From: Tretioscincus oriximinensis
Taxonomy: Eukaryota; Chordata; Lepidosauria; Squamata; Gymnophthalmidae
Assembly: GCA_022410635.1 (NCBI GenBank)
Contig: JAJVDF010000001.1
Location: 10,964,281-11,028,280, forward strand
DNA length: 64,000 nucleotides
Reading direction: 5' to 3'
The notes below the pieces were generated by a model. That model was not told where the DNA came from. It made no database searches and worked only from the letters and a program-made list of their open reading frames with translations. Made by a program: the position numbers and the translations under genes. Shown in pieces: positions 1-12,049 of the stretch. Within the stretch, counting starts at the first letter, position 1; each line of letters starts with the position of its first letter.

Positions 1-547
1 GGTTTCTTGCAATCAGATTTTCTGTGCAAAGGGAAAAATGCCTATCCAGGACCTCTAGGGCAACCCTTTTCTTATATTTTAAAAATTCATTCAGTTGCAA
101 ATGGTGTATTTACAACGACACAAGTTTGACCTTAAAACAGTAGCACAAAAGCATAGCCATTTATGAGACAAAGCACTTTTGTATAAAGCTTGCTTTGTGC
201 CAAGCCAAAGATGACAGTGGCCACTAGCTACGAGTATTCNGAAACCAGTTGAATCCCTGAAAGCAGAGGTAGCCAGATTTTCTTGGCCAACTGCTGATGT
301 ATGCAAACTGCCAAATACACTCAACATCTTTCACAAACACATACCATATGGGTTTACTCATACACACCTTCATACCATAGATGACACATGGCTGTAATGG
401 GATCCCATTTTTGGTAATGGGAAGGAACTAGGAGTGGGGGTGGCTTGTAGGAACATAATTTTGCTACACATTCCCTCTGCAAGATCAATTTTCCATTGTC
501 CTGAGCCTCTAGACTGAAAGAGGGATTTTTGCAGAACTCATGGTTTA

Positions 548-760
548 AGAAAGGTTTAGACAAATTCATGGACTTCGGGTGCATCAACAGCTTCAAGAAA
601 CGATGCTTGGATGTCACCTCTAGGTCGGAAAAGCAGACAGGATGTCTCTAAAAGCTGAATGCAGGAAGCAAGGAGCAGGCAAAGGTTTTGCTTTCTANAT
701 GGAGCTTGAGAATGAAATGCCCAGAAGCAATTGGTGGGCACTCACTGTATGAGATGGGAT
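548..760 (+). mobile_element. CR1 3' end, degraded
   Basis: It matches the intact CR1 tail at 59950-60186: a run beginning near GGTTTAGACAAATTCATGGA, then the diverged tail with AGGTTTTGC and GCCCAGAAGCAATTGGTGGG. No coding capacity. Confidence 0.65.
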
Positions 761-2125
761 GCCGTTTGCTTTAAACTCCCCCCACCGCCATTCCCACTTT
801 TCATATTAGCATGCACAAAGTCCTCCTATATCCTGTTGTTTAGGGCTTGCAAGGAAGAGCCAACGGTTGGCCAGGGAGCAAGGAGGAACAGTTATGTTAG
901 TTCATACATTTCCCTTAGAAAAAATTGTCTAGGGCTGCTATCCAATAATGACTCAGAGCTGCACTTATTTGAGGCAAAGACTCAGAAGAGAAACAGTATC
1001 ACCTCTGACTAATATACTGTGGTTGACAAGGGAGAAGGTAGCTTTTGGGGGTGAAAGGAACAACGAAGCTGATATGAAAGTTACAGTCCTTTTGGAAAAA
1101 AAAATCCATACAGGCATAATTATATTTTAGTCAAACATTTGCAAATTTGCTAATAATAATATACCGACTGACCTGTTTAGATATTTATTTGTTTAAGACA
1201 TTTTATGGCTACAGGATTGTTCCTTGAGAAACACATACAAGGCTGCAAGGAGCAACACCCTGATGGCATATAAAGCAGGTCACACCAACCTGGTGCTTTG
1301 TACTCCATTCCAAATAGCCCCTACCAACCAGCACACACTCAGGAGATCCTGGTATGAGCTGTCTGAAATCAGTGCAATAGCCATAGAGATAGACAGAGAA
1401 GAAAACCTAGGGTGCCTTTTTGATGTGGCAAAGCAAACTACCTGGTAAGCAGGGGAGTGCCAGTACCTCAGAAGAAAACAACTACAAACCATTTGTGATA
1501 GTTGGATAGAGGTTGCCCATGGAGTCCTAAAGTAGTTAAAGTTCAGTAGTAGAACAAACAATTTGGGAAGTTGAGGGTTGCCAATTTGATCCCCAGGAGT
1601 GAAGTCTGGTCGTGCTCTTGGAATCTGCACTGATGTTTGACATTCAGGTGGAGCTGGCAGTCAAGAGTGCCTACTTCTAATTATGTCTGTTTTGTCAGCT
1701 ATATCCCATTCCAGACAGAGTCATCCATGTGCTGGTAACTTCTAGTTGAAATGGGGTCTATGTGAGGATGGTGCTGCCCTTGAAGATAACTTGGAAGCAA
1801 TAGCTGGTACATAATTCAACAACTAGACTGCTGACCCAAGTAGCATGGAGGGGCACACAACACGCTGGTCTTAAAAAAATTGTACTATGGCTAAGTTCGC
1901 ACAAGACGGGGGGGGGGGGGGAACAAAGGTGAAAAGCAGCAGAGTGGAATAGGAATTTCCCCCTGATGATTTTCTGAGCGAATTCTACTCAGAAAACAGA
2001 TTGCTGTAGTGAATGAGTTTTCCAGTTGGATTATATGAAAAATGCTTTTATTCAGCTCAGAAGCAGCCGTGGATCCCGTTTCTCCCCTAGTCGTGACACA
2101 TTCTAAATGCCAATTTGTTAGTGAG
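760..2125. other. No gene recognised; poly-G run
   Basis: Unique-looking AT-rich DNA without conserved reading frames. A mononucleotide G run lies at about 1908-1921 and may be a length-polymorphic or error-prone site. Confidence 0.5.
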
Positions 2126-2335
2126 TCCAGTTCAAGGTGTTAACCTTAACCTACAAGACTCTAAGTGATTTGGGCCCCAAATATCTAAATGTATACCTTC
2201 TTCCATGTCAACCTGCTTGTTGCGATTTGCCTGGTTATACCATGATTCTTAATAGCAAAAAAAGATGGAAGGGGCCTCCCAGACTCTGGAATAGTTTGGT
2301 TCCCAAGATGTGTCAGACGTTTTGACTGTATATGT
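2126..2335 (+). mobile_element. L2-type LINE, reverse transcriptase C-terminus fragment
   Basis: The plus strand translates to VLTLTYKTLSDLGPKYLNVY followed by PPRLWNSL, the typical end of L2/CR1-clade ORF2 (VLxLTxKALxxLGPxYL ... PRLWNSLP). 5' and 3' truncated. Confidence 0.75.
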
Positions 2336-2934
2336 TCAGAAAATCATTTATTTGCCCTGATCTTTGATTACATAAAGTTTCCTCTGCCACTTTCAGGAAA
2401 TGCTGTTTCTTAGCATATCTTCTTTCTATTTCGATGGTATAAAATATTTTGAAAAGTATAAACAAACTTTTTTTTAAAATTGGACAACTCACCTCATTGT
2501 ACAATTAATTATATACTATACACTCAATCTAGGATCAAACTGTTACAGTACTGAGCTTGAAACCCTTGAAGTATAGGTTTTAAAACTGAACTAAATGTCA
2601 TCTAATAGACAAGCGTTCAACCCACATTTGCTGAGTAAAAAACCACAAGGCATTTTGTCAGATACTTAACAGGTTCTGATAAACAACATCCACTGAATTC
2701 CCCAATCCTATTCAGGAAACTAGTTAATCCCCCAAAAAGATAAGACTAGTCTGACAGTACTTCTTCCCTCTTGAAAATCCATTGTGATTTCCAACAGTCA
2801 TTATTTACCAAGTGTTTACAGATAAATTACTTAATGGTCTTCTCTTAAAGCTTCCTTTGTTTCATGATAGACTGCAGTTCTCCTCAAGGGGAAGGCTGCT
2901 CCATNGTCTTGGGAGCTCCCAGTACCCCAAATTT

Positions 2935-3245
2935 ACACCCTCTTTGCCACTGAGGGAGGTGGCACAGTCTGGAGAGATCTTAAGGCATGGGCAGGTTGGT
3001 ATGGGAGAGGCGTTCCTTTAGATAATTGGGGCTCAAATTATGAAAGGCTTTGTTGGTTAAATACCTTGAATTGGGCTTGGGAGCAAATTGGCAGATAGTG
3101 CAGCTCTTTCAAGACCGGCATGATATGTGTCCAGCAAGTCATTCCGGCCAGCAGTCTAGCTGTAGGGTTCTGCACCAGCTGCAGCTTCCAAACCATTTTC
3201 AAGGGCAGTACTATATAGAATGCATTTTAGTAATGCAGTCTCTCA
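2935..3245 (-). mobile_element. L2-type LINE RT fragment, antisense
   Basis: The minus strand reads WKLQLVQNPTARLLAG, then HIMPVLKELHYLPI and QAQFKVF, the L2 RT C-terminal signature (LQLVQNAAARLLTG ... HITPVLRxLHWLPV). Frameshifts break it. Confidence 0.75.
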
Positions 3246-3954
3246 CTCTGAAACTGGATTGAATGCTGATTAAAATATAGTTGTAGCTGAGTCATTTATT
3301 GTTTCTGGGTGTCACATAATTCATGGTTAACGGCATAGACACCTACATGGGTCCCTCTATGAAATTTTCTTAGTAGAAATGCATAACTGGTTTGCCTTTG
3401 TCTATTTCTGAGGAGAAGCTGTGGATTGAACTGGTAATTCTCTTCTCTATGTGCATTTTGGTCTACAATTGAGCTGAAGCCATTTCCAGACCTCATAGGC
3501 ATCTCTATGGCAGAAAAACAGGTTTGCCATTGCCTGCTTCTGGGGAAAGATTGGGGATTGAATTGCCAATCCTCTTTCTTCATGCATTTTAATGGCTCAG
3601 TTACAGCCACTCCCAGTTGAGTTCTTGGCCTGCTCTTAAAGCTCCATGGAGAAAGGACCACAAGCCTGGAAGACTTCAAAAGAGATGTGGGTAAATTCAA
3701 GAAAGATGGGGCTGTCAATTGATCAGAGCAAGTTCTAGACTAATGATCTGCTTGTGAGCATTTATACAAAGCAGGCTACCATTGAGAAATCAAGGACACA
3801 GGGCCAAACGGGCTATGAGCCCAATTAATCCATCAGGATATTTCTTAATTATTTTCTGCTGTCCCTGTTCTTTAACATATTCAATGATAGATTGTAAACA
3901 GGGGGGAAAGTGAGTCATGACTGAACCAAAGGTGATTTAAGTTTAGTGACGCCT

Positions 3955-4030
3955 TCATTAAGAAAGGGGTGAACTTGATGGCCTTGGAAACCCTTTCCAA
4001 TTCTATGGTTCTAAGATTCTATGGTCTTTT
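3955..4030 (+). mobile_element. CR1 3' terminus with ATTCTATG-type repeat end
   Basis: GGTGAACTTGATGGCCTTGG followed by CCAATTCTATGGTTCTAAGA is the hallmark 3' terminus of avian and reptilian CR1 elements. Confidence 0.7.
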
Positions 4031-4155
4031 CTAGGCTGAGCCTTATTCTGGGATATATCTTGGTAAAGGGGTATGCCATACACATGTTGCTACTGACTAA
4101 GTATATGGATGGCAAGAATGATCCTCTATGTAATATAGATGCAAGAATGATCCCC
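4030..4155. repeat. Small fold-back repeat family member (divergent)
   Basis: It contains GAGCCTTATTCTGGGATATA and an inverted relative downstream, like the copies at 27.8, 45.0, 45.2 and 46.7 kb. Class unknown. Confidence 0.4.
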
Positions 4156-4236
4156 AATGCATAAATGGCTTAAAGCTATTTATTTATTTGGAGAAAAAAA
4201 TACCATTCTATATCTACCCAATTTTTTTCCAGAGGA

Positions 4237-4606
4237 AGATAAATGACTCCTGGTGGTGATGGGCAGGATACAAAAACTAGATTCTTCTTCTTGTAGAGGC
4301 ACGGTGGCGCACAGATTAAGAACAAGCCTTTCAACAGATAGGTCAGTCATTCAAGACCCATGTGTCTGCTGTGGAGGGTATTGGCCTAAGCTTCAGTCAA
4401 CCTATTCAAAAGTGAGCAATCATAAGTAAGTGAATAAGTAATGTCACAATGCGATACGGAAGATAGATGTAAGTTTTCGGGCATAAAATAGCTTGTAAGC
4501 TGCTTTGAGTTCCTTCGGGTAATAAAAATAGGGTATAAAAAACCCATTCTCCTCCTCCTTCTCCTCCTCCTCCTCCTCCTCCTCCTATTACTACTGCTAC
4601 TACTAC
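4237..4606 (+). mobile_element. tRNA-derived SINE plus preceding SINE tail; (TCC)n tail
   Basis: 4237-4293 looks like the 3' tail of one copy (GGGCAGGATACAAAAACTAG then TTC repeats). From about 4296 a second, degraded copy runs through the shared body to AAATAGGGTATAAAAAACCC and a TCC/TAC microsatellite at 4549-4606. The head resembles the copies at 13871 and 16702. Confidence 0.65.
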
Positions 4607-4649
4607 ATTTTGAGGAGTAACCAAAGCTGAACTTTGATGGATGATTATG

Positions 4650-4975
4650 AATAAGAACATAAGAACATAAGAGGAGCCCTGCTGAATGGGACCAGAGACC
4701 ATCTAGTCAAGCATTCTGTCTCACACAGTGCCCCCCTATTGCACCTTGACAGTCAGCAGAAGGTAAAATCTTCACCTGTTCTCTATACCCTGCAAATGGT
4801 ATTTCAGAAATACTGCCTGTTGCTCCATCTCTGAGGCAAAACCCTCACCAGTTCTCAGCTCCCTGCAAATTCCCTTCAGATTTTGCTCCTTGATGAGGCA
4901 ATATCTAGAGATCCATCCTAGTAGCTATTTATACCCTTGGCTTCCATGAACTAGTCTAATCCTGTCTTAAAGCTA
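4650..4975 (-). mobile_element. CR1 3' end
   Basis: It starts with the AAGAACATAAGAACATAAGA 3' repeat and continues with GAGGAGCCCTGCTGAATGGG and further CR1 tail (internally duplicated or rearranged). An ATGATGATGATG run closes it. Minus orientation. Confidence 0.8.
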
Positions 4976-6410
4976 TGATGATGATGATTAATTACCTGGC
5001 ATTATGCCTGCCTAATTTGCCAGTCAACAAAAGGTAGAAGAGTTTATGGAGGTAAGAGATATCAACATTGACTTAGGAAAACAGACTTTTTGGAGGAAAT
5101 AATTTCAAAAATAAAAGCATTTTGCTGCTGTTCTAAGAAGTTTGATCAGGTAGCAAGTTTTGCAAGTCACCTAAGGATCTAGTAGAGCTACTACAGTTTC
5201 ATTTCCAGCCGCAGAATAAATTCAAGTTGCAAAAAAACAATCAACAACAAAGGGTCCCTGTGTCAATCAAGTTGGCAGCTCTATTTGGTAAAACAACACA
5301 CCGAGATCACCATGGTAAAANTTACTTGGCTGAAGAAAAACAGCATTCAGAGTTTTGAAGAAGGCAGGCAGATCTCAACAGGAATACTCCTTAGAGGGTA
5401 GGACAACAGCTGTGTTCAGTTTGTAGGGGAATTGTGCTGCATTTTAATGATTAAAAAAAACACCAGCCAGCAGCACAAACAAAATAATGGCTTTCAAAGA
5501 CCTTTCCTTCTAACCCTGTGGTTTGGAATTCTGCTTGCTAAAAAGAAGTAACACCTTGGTAAGAATGCAAGCATGGAGGGGAGTGGGTTGAACAAAGGAA
5601 GGATTCCATCTATAGAAATCTTTAGGTCCGCATATGAATAACAACATTTTGCATAACTCTTTGATGCTCCTTTATCCCCCACATCACCTTCCAAAAAACC
5701 ACCCACCAATTCATTCTGAAGGTTAAAATAGGTAAAAATCTACTGCTAACACACAGGCAGAGTTTTAACATCTGGGACAAAATATCAACAACCTTAGAAA
5801 CTCACAAGGAAAAAGATGGACAGTATGAGCTTTTGTAGACAACTCTACTTCTTTGAAGTAGACTTGACAATGAAAGTTCATGGCATCTACCCTTTTCTTG
5901 TTAGTCTCTAAAATACTATAATATTCCCTTGCTAGATATTCTGTATCCAGACATACACAACTATTTCTTGAATTCTATTAGCTGGATCAAAGACTTTCCT
6001 CAAATGTTTACCATGTTCAATTTGGATTGGAATATCTGGTGAGGGCTCTCAAATCACGTTAAGACTATGTGCAAAAGGCACATCCCTGCTTTAAGATATA
6101 TCCCAGATTAAGGCTCACTGTGGAATGTCTACTATGAAAGCCCCTTGCTACATATTTCTGCTCTAGTGTAAGTCCTAGGCTGGGTCATCTGTGATCACTG
6201 AATTGAAGGTTTAGATCCTGGGTACTNCAGAAACAAACCTTTGCTGTTTTCATGACAACTTTCAGGGATATTTCTCATCTTCCCCGCCCAGCCGAAAATA
6301 CCTACCACTTCTAAGGTATAATTCCATCCAAACATAAACTAGGGCTGAACCTACTTAGTGCAACTTCTTTTGAACTCAGACAAGTTCAGGGAGAAGAACA
6401 GCTTAAGTGA
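4976..6410. other. No gene recognised
   Basis: AT-rich intergenic DNA. All open frames are short and lack family resemblance. A weak CCCAGA-containing fold-back relative occurs near 6080-6120. Confidence 0.45.
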
Positions 6411-6412
6411 AT

Positions 6413-6715
6413 ATAAAAACATAAGAGGAGCCTTGCTGGATTAGAATANATTTATCTGATTCAGCTTCCCTTCAGGGAGGCTTCACTTCAGGGAACCAAC
6501 AAGTGCTTCCAGGCATCTCAGTCGTTCTTAATGCCTGGCAAATGGGAAGGATAGGCATTCTGCTATCTTTCCAATCTGGGGAAAAAATCCATAAAATACA
6601 TCTGTTCCCCATCAATTTGCTGAGAAGCCTTGCCAAAATCAGACCAGAGCCCAGCAAGTCTAGCATCCTGTTTCATATTGTAGCCCACTAGTTCCTTATG
6701 GGCATCTTAAGCAGA
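6413..6715 (-). mobile_element. CR1 3' end, fragmented
   Basis: An initial AACATAAGAGGAGCCTTGCT tail is interrupted, then resumes near 6640 as AGACCAGAGCCCAGCAAGTC and a diverged tail. Confidence 0.6.
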
Positions 6716-6831
6716 AGACCAAGATTAAACCTTCATTTGCTGTTAATTCCTTTACAGTCACTTGGCTATCTCAAGCCTGGAGGTTAAACCTAGGAATTTG
6801 GAGGATGGCTATCTATTTGCCACTAATAAAT

Positions 6832-7090
6832 ATTTATTTATTCATACTTCTTCCCTGATCCTATAATAGAAGGTCTCAGGGCAACCAACAATAAAAACAA
6901 CTGTACAAAATTAGCATATTAAAACAGTATCTGAAGATGGGAAGAAAAACAGCATTTCTTCAACCAAAAGCCAGGTTAAAGAGGTGCATCTTCAAAGGTC
7001 TTTAAAAGAATACAATGATCTTGAGGAAGAGACTATTCCACAGACTAAGGGGATAGTAGAAGCAGGAGGGCCTCCACTGCAGAACTTAAG
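6832..7090 (-). mobile_element. L2-related tail and upstream segment, antisense
   Basis: It contains the pattern CTTCTTCCCTGATCC...GGTCTCAGGGCAACC and downstream GACTATTCCACAGACTAAGG, typical of the L2-derived interspersed repeats of squamates. Similar segments occur at 50985-51120 and 51945-52020. Confidence 0.5.
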
Positions 7091-8760
7091 GAACAGGATG
7101 AGTTATAGTTTAAATGTTCTAATGTTTATTTTAATAAACATCTCTAGGTGAAAGGAACGAAACAAATGTTACAAATAAACAAGTAAATGAAATAAAGACT
7201 ACGAAATAGAGAAAAGAACAATTAAGGTTAAAGTGCAGTATTAGAAAGCTTTCCATACAAAGATGGTATGAGCTTCTCTTATTAATCTGNAAACATAGCA
7301 ATAAATGAATGCCTTCCGTCTTTTCCTTTTTTTTTCTGGACATGCTTAGTCCATATATGGGATCCAGGAAAATGAATGCCTCCTATNCCTGGATGCTGCT
7401 GAACGTTTGGTATCTCTTAATGATCTCTCAACAGTCACCTCAGACATAGTTTCTGCATCCATGGGGATATTTTGAAGTAACACACAGTAGCCGTATTGAA
7501 TAAATCTCACAAATGCACAACTCAGCAATCAGGAACGTGGAGACACCGCTGACGTAAAAAACTCTTCCAGAGCTTCCATTTTGTCTGTGTGCCTGCTGAT
7601 TCCTGAAACTCAAGAGAGAGCTTCCTGTCAGGAACTGTGTCACTTTCCTGGAGAACTTGAGCTGGCAACTTTTTTCTCTCAATAAATAACCTTTGTAAAT
7701 GTTGTACTGGGAGAACCTGAGAAGTATCTCAGCAGATCAGTTCAAAATTCAATCACGTTCAATCTCATTTTATTTTCATCCTTTATGGTCAGTTTACTTC
7801 TTAAAGACCAAGGCCACATCAGACTCTAGGTATCTAATATTAGCCTTATTATAACTCCATTGAGAACCTGCATTATCCTCAATGTGCTTGTGGACAGCAA
7901 GTCTCTGAGCTCCCTTTCTAATATGGAATACAGCTAAGGTGAAAAATTTATAATCTTTACTTTAGCTGGGGTCAAATGGCAGCAATTCACTCATCTTTAT
8001 TATGTTATGCACCAGGCACAAATTTAACCCCAAAGAGAGTTCATGCTCAAGTGAATGAGAAGCTAATGGCGCACACTAAGACTTGAGATCCAAAAACACA
8101 GTTTATTGATAGCAATGATATAATGGGACTTTTCAAAAGGAAAAGACAAGAACATGAGGCTCAGGGTAACATTATGTAGGCTGAAGAAGCCCTCATGTGG
8201 ACATGGATTGGTGGTTGGGTTCACACAATCCAATGGTTATGTTTATAATGGAGAATAAAGGATACAGAGCCTTGTGATAAAAACAATCCATTGCATAGAA
8301 AGTGTGGTACAAAGGGTGATAATAAACATTGATTAAAACAGACACATAGCTGTTTAAATTCATTTGCATTTTTGTGTAAACATGTTTATTCCAGAAAAGC
8401 TTATTTCCAAGGCCTATTTAAATTGATATGGATGAGTTGAACTCCTGCACTCAGAGGCTGTGATCTGGATGACAGGGTCTGGACCACTAAAGTTCATTGG
8501 GCCAGATTATAGAAGAACATCAGGGAATGTTAGTTTGCAAAAGTATTGAATTCCTCCAGTAAATTCCTAGAACACTTTAAAGAGTAGAATACTGAAACTA
8601 AACTTTACAGCAGTCTGTGGAATAGTTTTTCCTAGCTGCAATTTCTTGTGAAAAAAAGAAAAGGGGAATTTATACAGGTAAGAGTTTTTAATATATCAAG
8701 TCAGATAATTCATTCAGTTAAAGGGGAAATTTGAGATATTTTGATAATTCTCTGCTACTT
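7090..8760. other. No gene recognised
   Basis: Intergenic sequence with several Ns. Short open frames at 7131-7682 on the minus strand have no recognisable domains. Confidence 0.4.
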
Positions 8761-8789
8761 GCAAGAATCCACACCCAAACTACCCAATC

Positions 8790-9005
8790 AGAAGTGCCTT
8801 ACTTGTTCAAGTCCATGATCCATCTAGTCTAGCAATCATACAGTGGTCAACTAAGTGAACAAGAAAGTGCATTAGCCAGACACAAGCTCATAGCTTGCTC
8901 TGTCCAGTCTTCCAGCATCTGATTTTCAAAGGTACAATGATTTTCATTACAGAGGTATTCATCCTGTCCTAATAGCCACTGATTGCTCTGACTTTCCAGG
9001 GTGGA
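8790..9005 (-). mobile_element. Degraded CR1/L3-like 3' end
   Basis: TCCATGATCCATCTAGTCTA, TTAGCCAGACACAAGCTCAT and ATCCTGTCCTAATAGCCACT follow the order of CR1 tails in antisense, heavily diverged. Confidence 0.45.
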
Positions 9006-9642
9006 GTAACCATGGTTGCCTTCTAGTGGAAATTAGCCAGTGCAAATGAGAAAAGTGTAACTGGAAGCTCTTCTTGAGAAAACTGATTTGCAAGCTTTTT
9101 GGAAATCCAGTTGCTTTCAGAAGAGGAAGGTGCTTTTGTCAAAGAACTGCTCTGCAAAATAACAATTCTAGAATTTAGATGACAGTGAAAGGGGATGGAA
9201 GGCTTCAAAAAAGGCCAGGAGCAAGGTCAGTTTCATGTACTATTAAGGCCTTTTGGAATGTTTCCTAAAAGTTTCAAAACAATGTTTTGCACATCCCTAG
9301 TCAAAAGTTCATCAACTACGTGATGGGTTTTAATGGCTTCTTTGGATCTTATATCTTTCTTTTCGCTGATCATTTTTACACACCCTGAGATCATTGGGAA
9401 AGGGCAATCTAGAAATTAAATAAACGCAATAGCTACATATCGAAACACGACACAGACATTCATTATGCATTGAAATCAGAGGAACTCATTTCTAGGAGCC
9501 CCTGGGTACAAGTGACTCTGTGGACATTTCCATGTACCTATCTTGGCATGTGCATTATTTAGCCATTACAGGAATTAGCCTGCTGCCTCTGACTAATTCA
9601 GCAGGCTCTAGCACCCCGCACCCCTGGGGCCTACACCCCTCC

Positions 9643-9671
9643 ACACAACAACAACAACAACAACAACAACC
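9643..9671 (+). repeat. (CAA)n microsatellite
   Basis: About nine CAA units. They create artificial poly-Q and poly-C open frames on the two strands. Confidence 0.9.
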
Positions 9672-10054
9672 AGCGCTCCCTGGACCTCCTCCCCACCACT
9701 GCCTGTTCCTAGCGATTTGGGAATTTGTCAGACGGAGCTGGTCCATACGAAAATGACGTTTGGTCTGTATTTTATAGCATAGGAATTATTGACATCTTAA
9801 GAAAAGGGCCTTCTAGTTGTTCTTCCAGACAGAGAGGGTGGGAACAGGAACAGACAAGTGGAATCTCATGGAGGTTCACCAGGTGCTAATATAGCCCCAG
9901 TAATCAGTTACAATGAACCTCTTCAGCCAGCCTTTTTGAAACTTAGCGAGTGCTAACCTTCCAGAGAAGGTGGTAAATACATTTTAAATACAGTTTGTTT
10001 CAACTCCTTTTCAACCCTGACACATTCTGCAACTGCCTTTCACAAGCAAAACTT

Positions 10055-10200
10055 ACCATGATGTACTCTCTGGTGCATCGCTTGCTGCTCTCCTTGCAGA
10101 CAAACTCCCTTGGTCCTGACTCAGCTGATGACATCACAAGGCCCATGTTGCCATAGCAACAAGCCAAGCTGCCAGACTTGCTTTCTGACGTCATCGGGTG
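10055..10200. promoter_or_regulatory. CRE / X-box / AP-1-like motif cluster
   Basis: Within 100 bp: TGACTCAGCTGATGACATCA (near 10118-10137, AP-1/MARE and CRE-like), a perfect palindromic RFX X-box GTTGCCATAGCAAC (10147-10160) and a full CRE TGACGTCA (about 10186-10193). On the minus strand a consensus donor ATCATG|GTAAGT follows downstream (GT near 10057). This looks like a promoter or enhancer with a possible first exon, but no downstream gene was identified. Confidence 0.5.
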
Positions 10201-10363
10201 ATTCAGGCCTTCATGATTTTTGCAGAAAAAAATGGAAAAGAAAAAGAAGAGCCTGATGCTATTGTAAGCCTAACAGCTGAATGGGATGTCTTTTAATATG
10301 GTTTCTCTTTTTGACTCAAGCTTGTTAAGGCAGCAAGCAATGCTGCTTCTGAATGAATGCATG

Positions 10364-10868
10364 CAGGGCCGGATTTGGGGTATATGACACCCCAGGGCTG
10401 CAAAAAAATTTATGCCCCCCTCAATGCTTCCAGACAGGACAGGAAGTGATGTCATTTCTGGAGAAGGGCAGGAAGTGATGTCACTTTTGGGGCAGGACAT
10501 GAAGTGATGTCACTTCGGGTGCCGTTTCCGGAAGCAAATTCTGGAAGTAACATTTGCCCTGTGCTCTCTGTCTTGCACTCTATGCAGGGTCTGCTGTAGC
10601 AGCCCGGGGCAGACAGGCAAAGCAGCCCACAGACAGACAGGTGACAGCACATGCAGAGCAACAATATAATGGTGTATTGAGGTGGTGGCTCGTGGTGGTG
10701 TCTGGGACATGTGCAGTACATGTCTGCTGCTGCTGGGACATGCCCAGTAGATGCAACTGGGAGAAATTTAAATTTAAACAGCCGGCAATTTGCCATCCCC
10801 AATAAACGGCCACCAACCTGCTGCCCAGGGCTTTAGCCCTTGTAGCCCCTGCCCAAGATCCGGCTCTG
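10364..10868. mobile_element. Non-autonomous hAT-like DNA transposon with 8-bp TSD
   Basis: Left end CAGGGCCGGATTTGGG and right end ATCCGGCTCTG are terminal inverted repeats. They are flanked by the direct repeat AATGCATG at 10356-10363 and 10869-10876. An 8-bp duplication and a CAG start fit hAT. There is no transposase frame; the open frames inside are chance. The element contains three tandem GAAGTGATGTCA units. Confidence 0.8.
10441..10520. repeat. Three tandem ~29-bp units with TGATGTCA
   Basis: Three successive units each carry GAAGTGATGTCA followed by T-rich then G-rich spacers. The third is partial. They lie inside the hAT-like element. Confidence 0.75.
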
Positions 10869-10869
10869 A

Positions 10870-11355
10870 ATGCATGCACTTGAAGTTCATACTCCATTGC
10901 AGTAACAGGATCCCAGCTAGATATTTTTAATATATTTTATTATTTTAAAGACAAAACAAAACAAGAATTACATGTAGACATGGCAACATAAATTCCATTG
11001 AGAACAATATATGCACCTCGAAACAGAAATATCCCAAACCCACACACACACCCAGAAAGGTTCTGTACATTACATTTATACGTCAAGGCCAAAAATACTT
11101 TCCGGATTATATTTCAACTAGAGTCAGATCCTCTTCCACTAATATATGTTAATACTTTATCCCATTTTTGTTTCAGAACTAATATATTTGTTTGACTAGA
11201 ATAATATTTCTGTTTTTCATTAACAAACTCAAACCCCATAATTTGAACCACGTATTTTATCCATATTTGAATCGTCCATTTGGCAGAGTCTTTCCAACCA
11301 TAAACTCTGGTTAAGTGTGCCGCAGAGATTCAATTATAGTACAAATACTTAGCGT
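10870..11355. other. No gene recognised, AT-rich
   Basis: Low-GC intergenic DNA with a short CA-rich run near 11040. Nothing else is supportable. Confidence 0.4.
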
Positions 11356-11358
11356 CCT

Positions 11359-11444
11359 TATATACTGCTCAAAACAATTAAGGGAACACTTTAACATACA
11401 CTGTTATGTTAAAGTGTTCTTTTAATTATTTTGAGCAGTATATA
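11359..11444. mobile_element. Tc1/mariner-type MITE (palindromic)
   Basis: The arms begin TATATACTGCTCAAAA on both sides in inverted orientation, with about 40-bp arms around a short loop. This is the terminal type of Tc1/mariner miniature elements with TA targets. Arms differ at a few positions. Confidence 0.75.
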
Positions 11445-11978
11445 ATTCAAAAAAGTTATTATCCATATAAAACCATTTCTGAAAGGACCAACTTATTGTT
11501 TGACACATAATTGTATGAACAATTTTTTGAATTATCACTCAGAATTGATTCACAATTGGACAATGCCACCACATATGTATATAATCTCCAGTGTGTTGAT
11601 TACAGTGCCAACCTAGATAACTGATATTATTATTAAGATGGGATAATTGAGCAGGAGTTCTTTACCAAATAGAAATAAATTTATGGCTGAACTCTACCAA
11701 TTTGTTATATTTGATTCTTATATCAGTAATATAACCATCATTTTTCTTGACCGTTTTTCATATAAAATTTCTTTTACAGCATATTTGTTTATATTTAATA
11801 TTTTATATATTTTCCCTATCAGACCCTTCCCTTCATTTGTTTTAGAACTTTCTCCCAGTCATTCAATTATACTATAAGTAACATTTTTATTTTGTGGAGA
11901 TCCTATAAAGGTAATTAAGGCTTGTGCCATGATCCAAATGTTGTTTCCTATTATACCCATGATTTAATCCATTGTCAT

Positions 11979-12033
11979 GNTAATCTTCTCTGTATCATTC
12001 CAATTTTAGTATATGTGCTGCCAAAGCGAGCAC
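11979..12033 (-). pseudogene. U6 snRNA retrocopy, truncated to the first ~55 nt
   Basis: The minus strand reads GTGCTCGCTTTGGCAGCACA, then TATACTAAAATTGGAATGAT and ACAGAGAAGATTA: U6 snRNA nucleotides 1-55 with few changes. The rest of U6 is missing. Direct repeats CCATTGTCAT at 11969-11978 and 12035-12044 flank it, showing retroposition. Without the 3' half and terminator it is not a functional gene. Confidence 0.9.
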
Positions 12034-12049
12034 GCCATTGTCATAGAGA

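Noticed and set aside
9520..9756. Plus-strand open frame with a poly-glutamine run
   Set aside because: The run is the (CAA)n microsatellite; the opposite strand gives poly-Cys in another open frame. Nothing conserved flanks it.
10452..10897. Several overlapping open frames of 65-116 codons
   Set aside because: They lie within the GC-rich hAT-like element and its tandem units, with no family similarity; chance frames.
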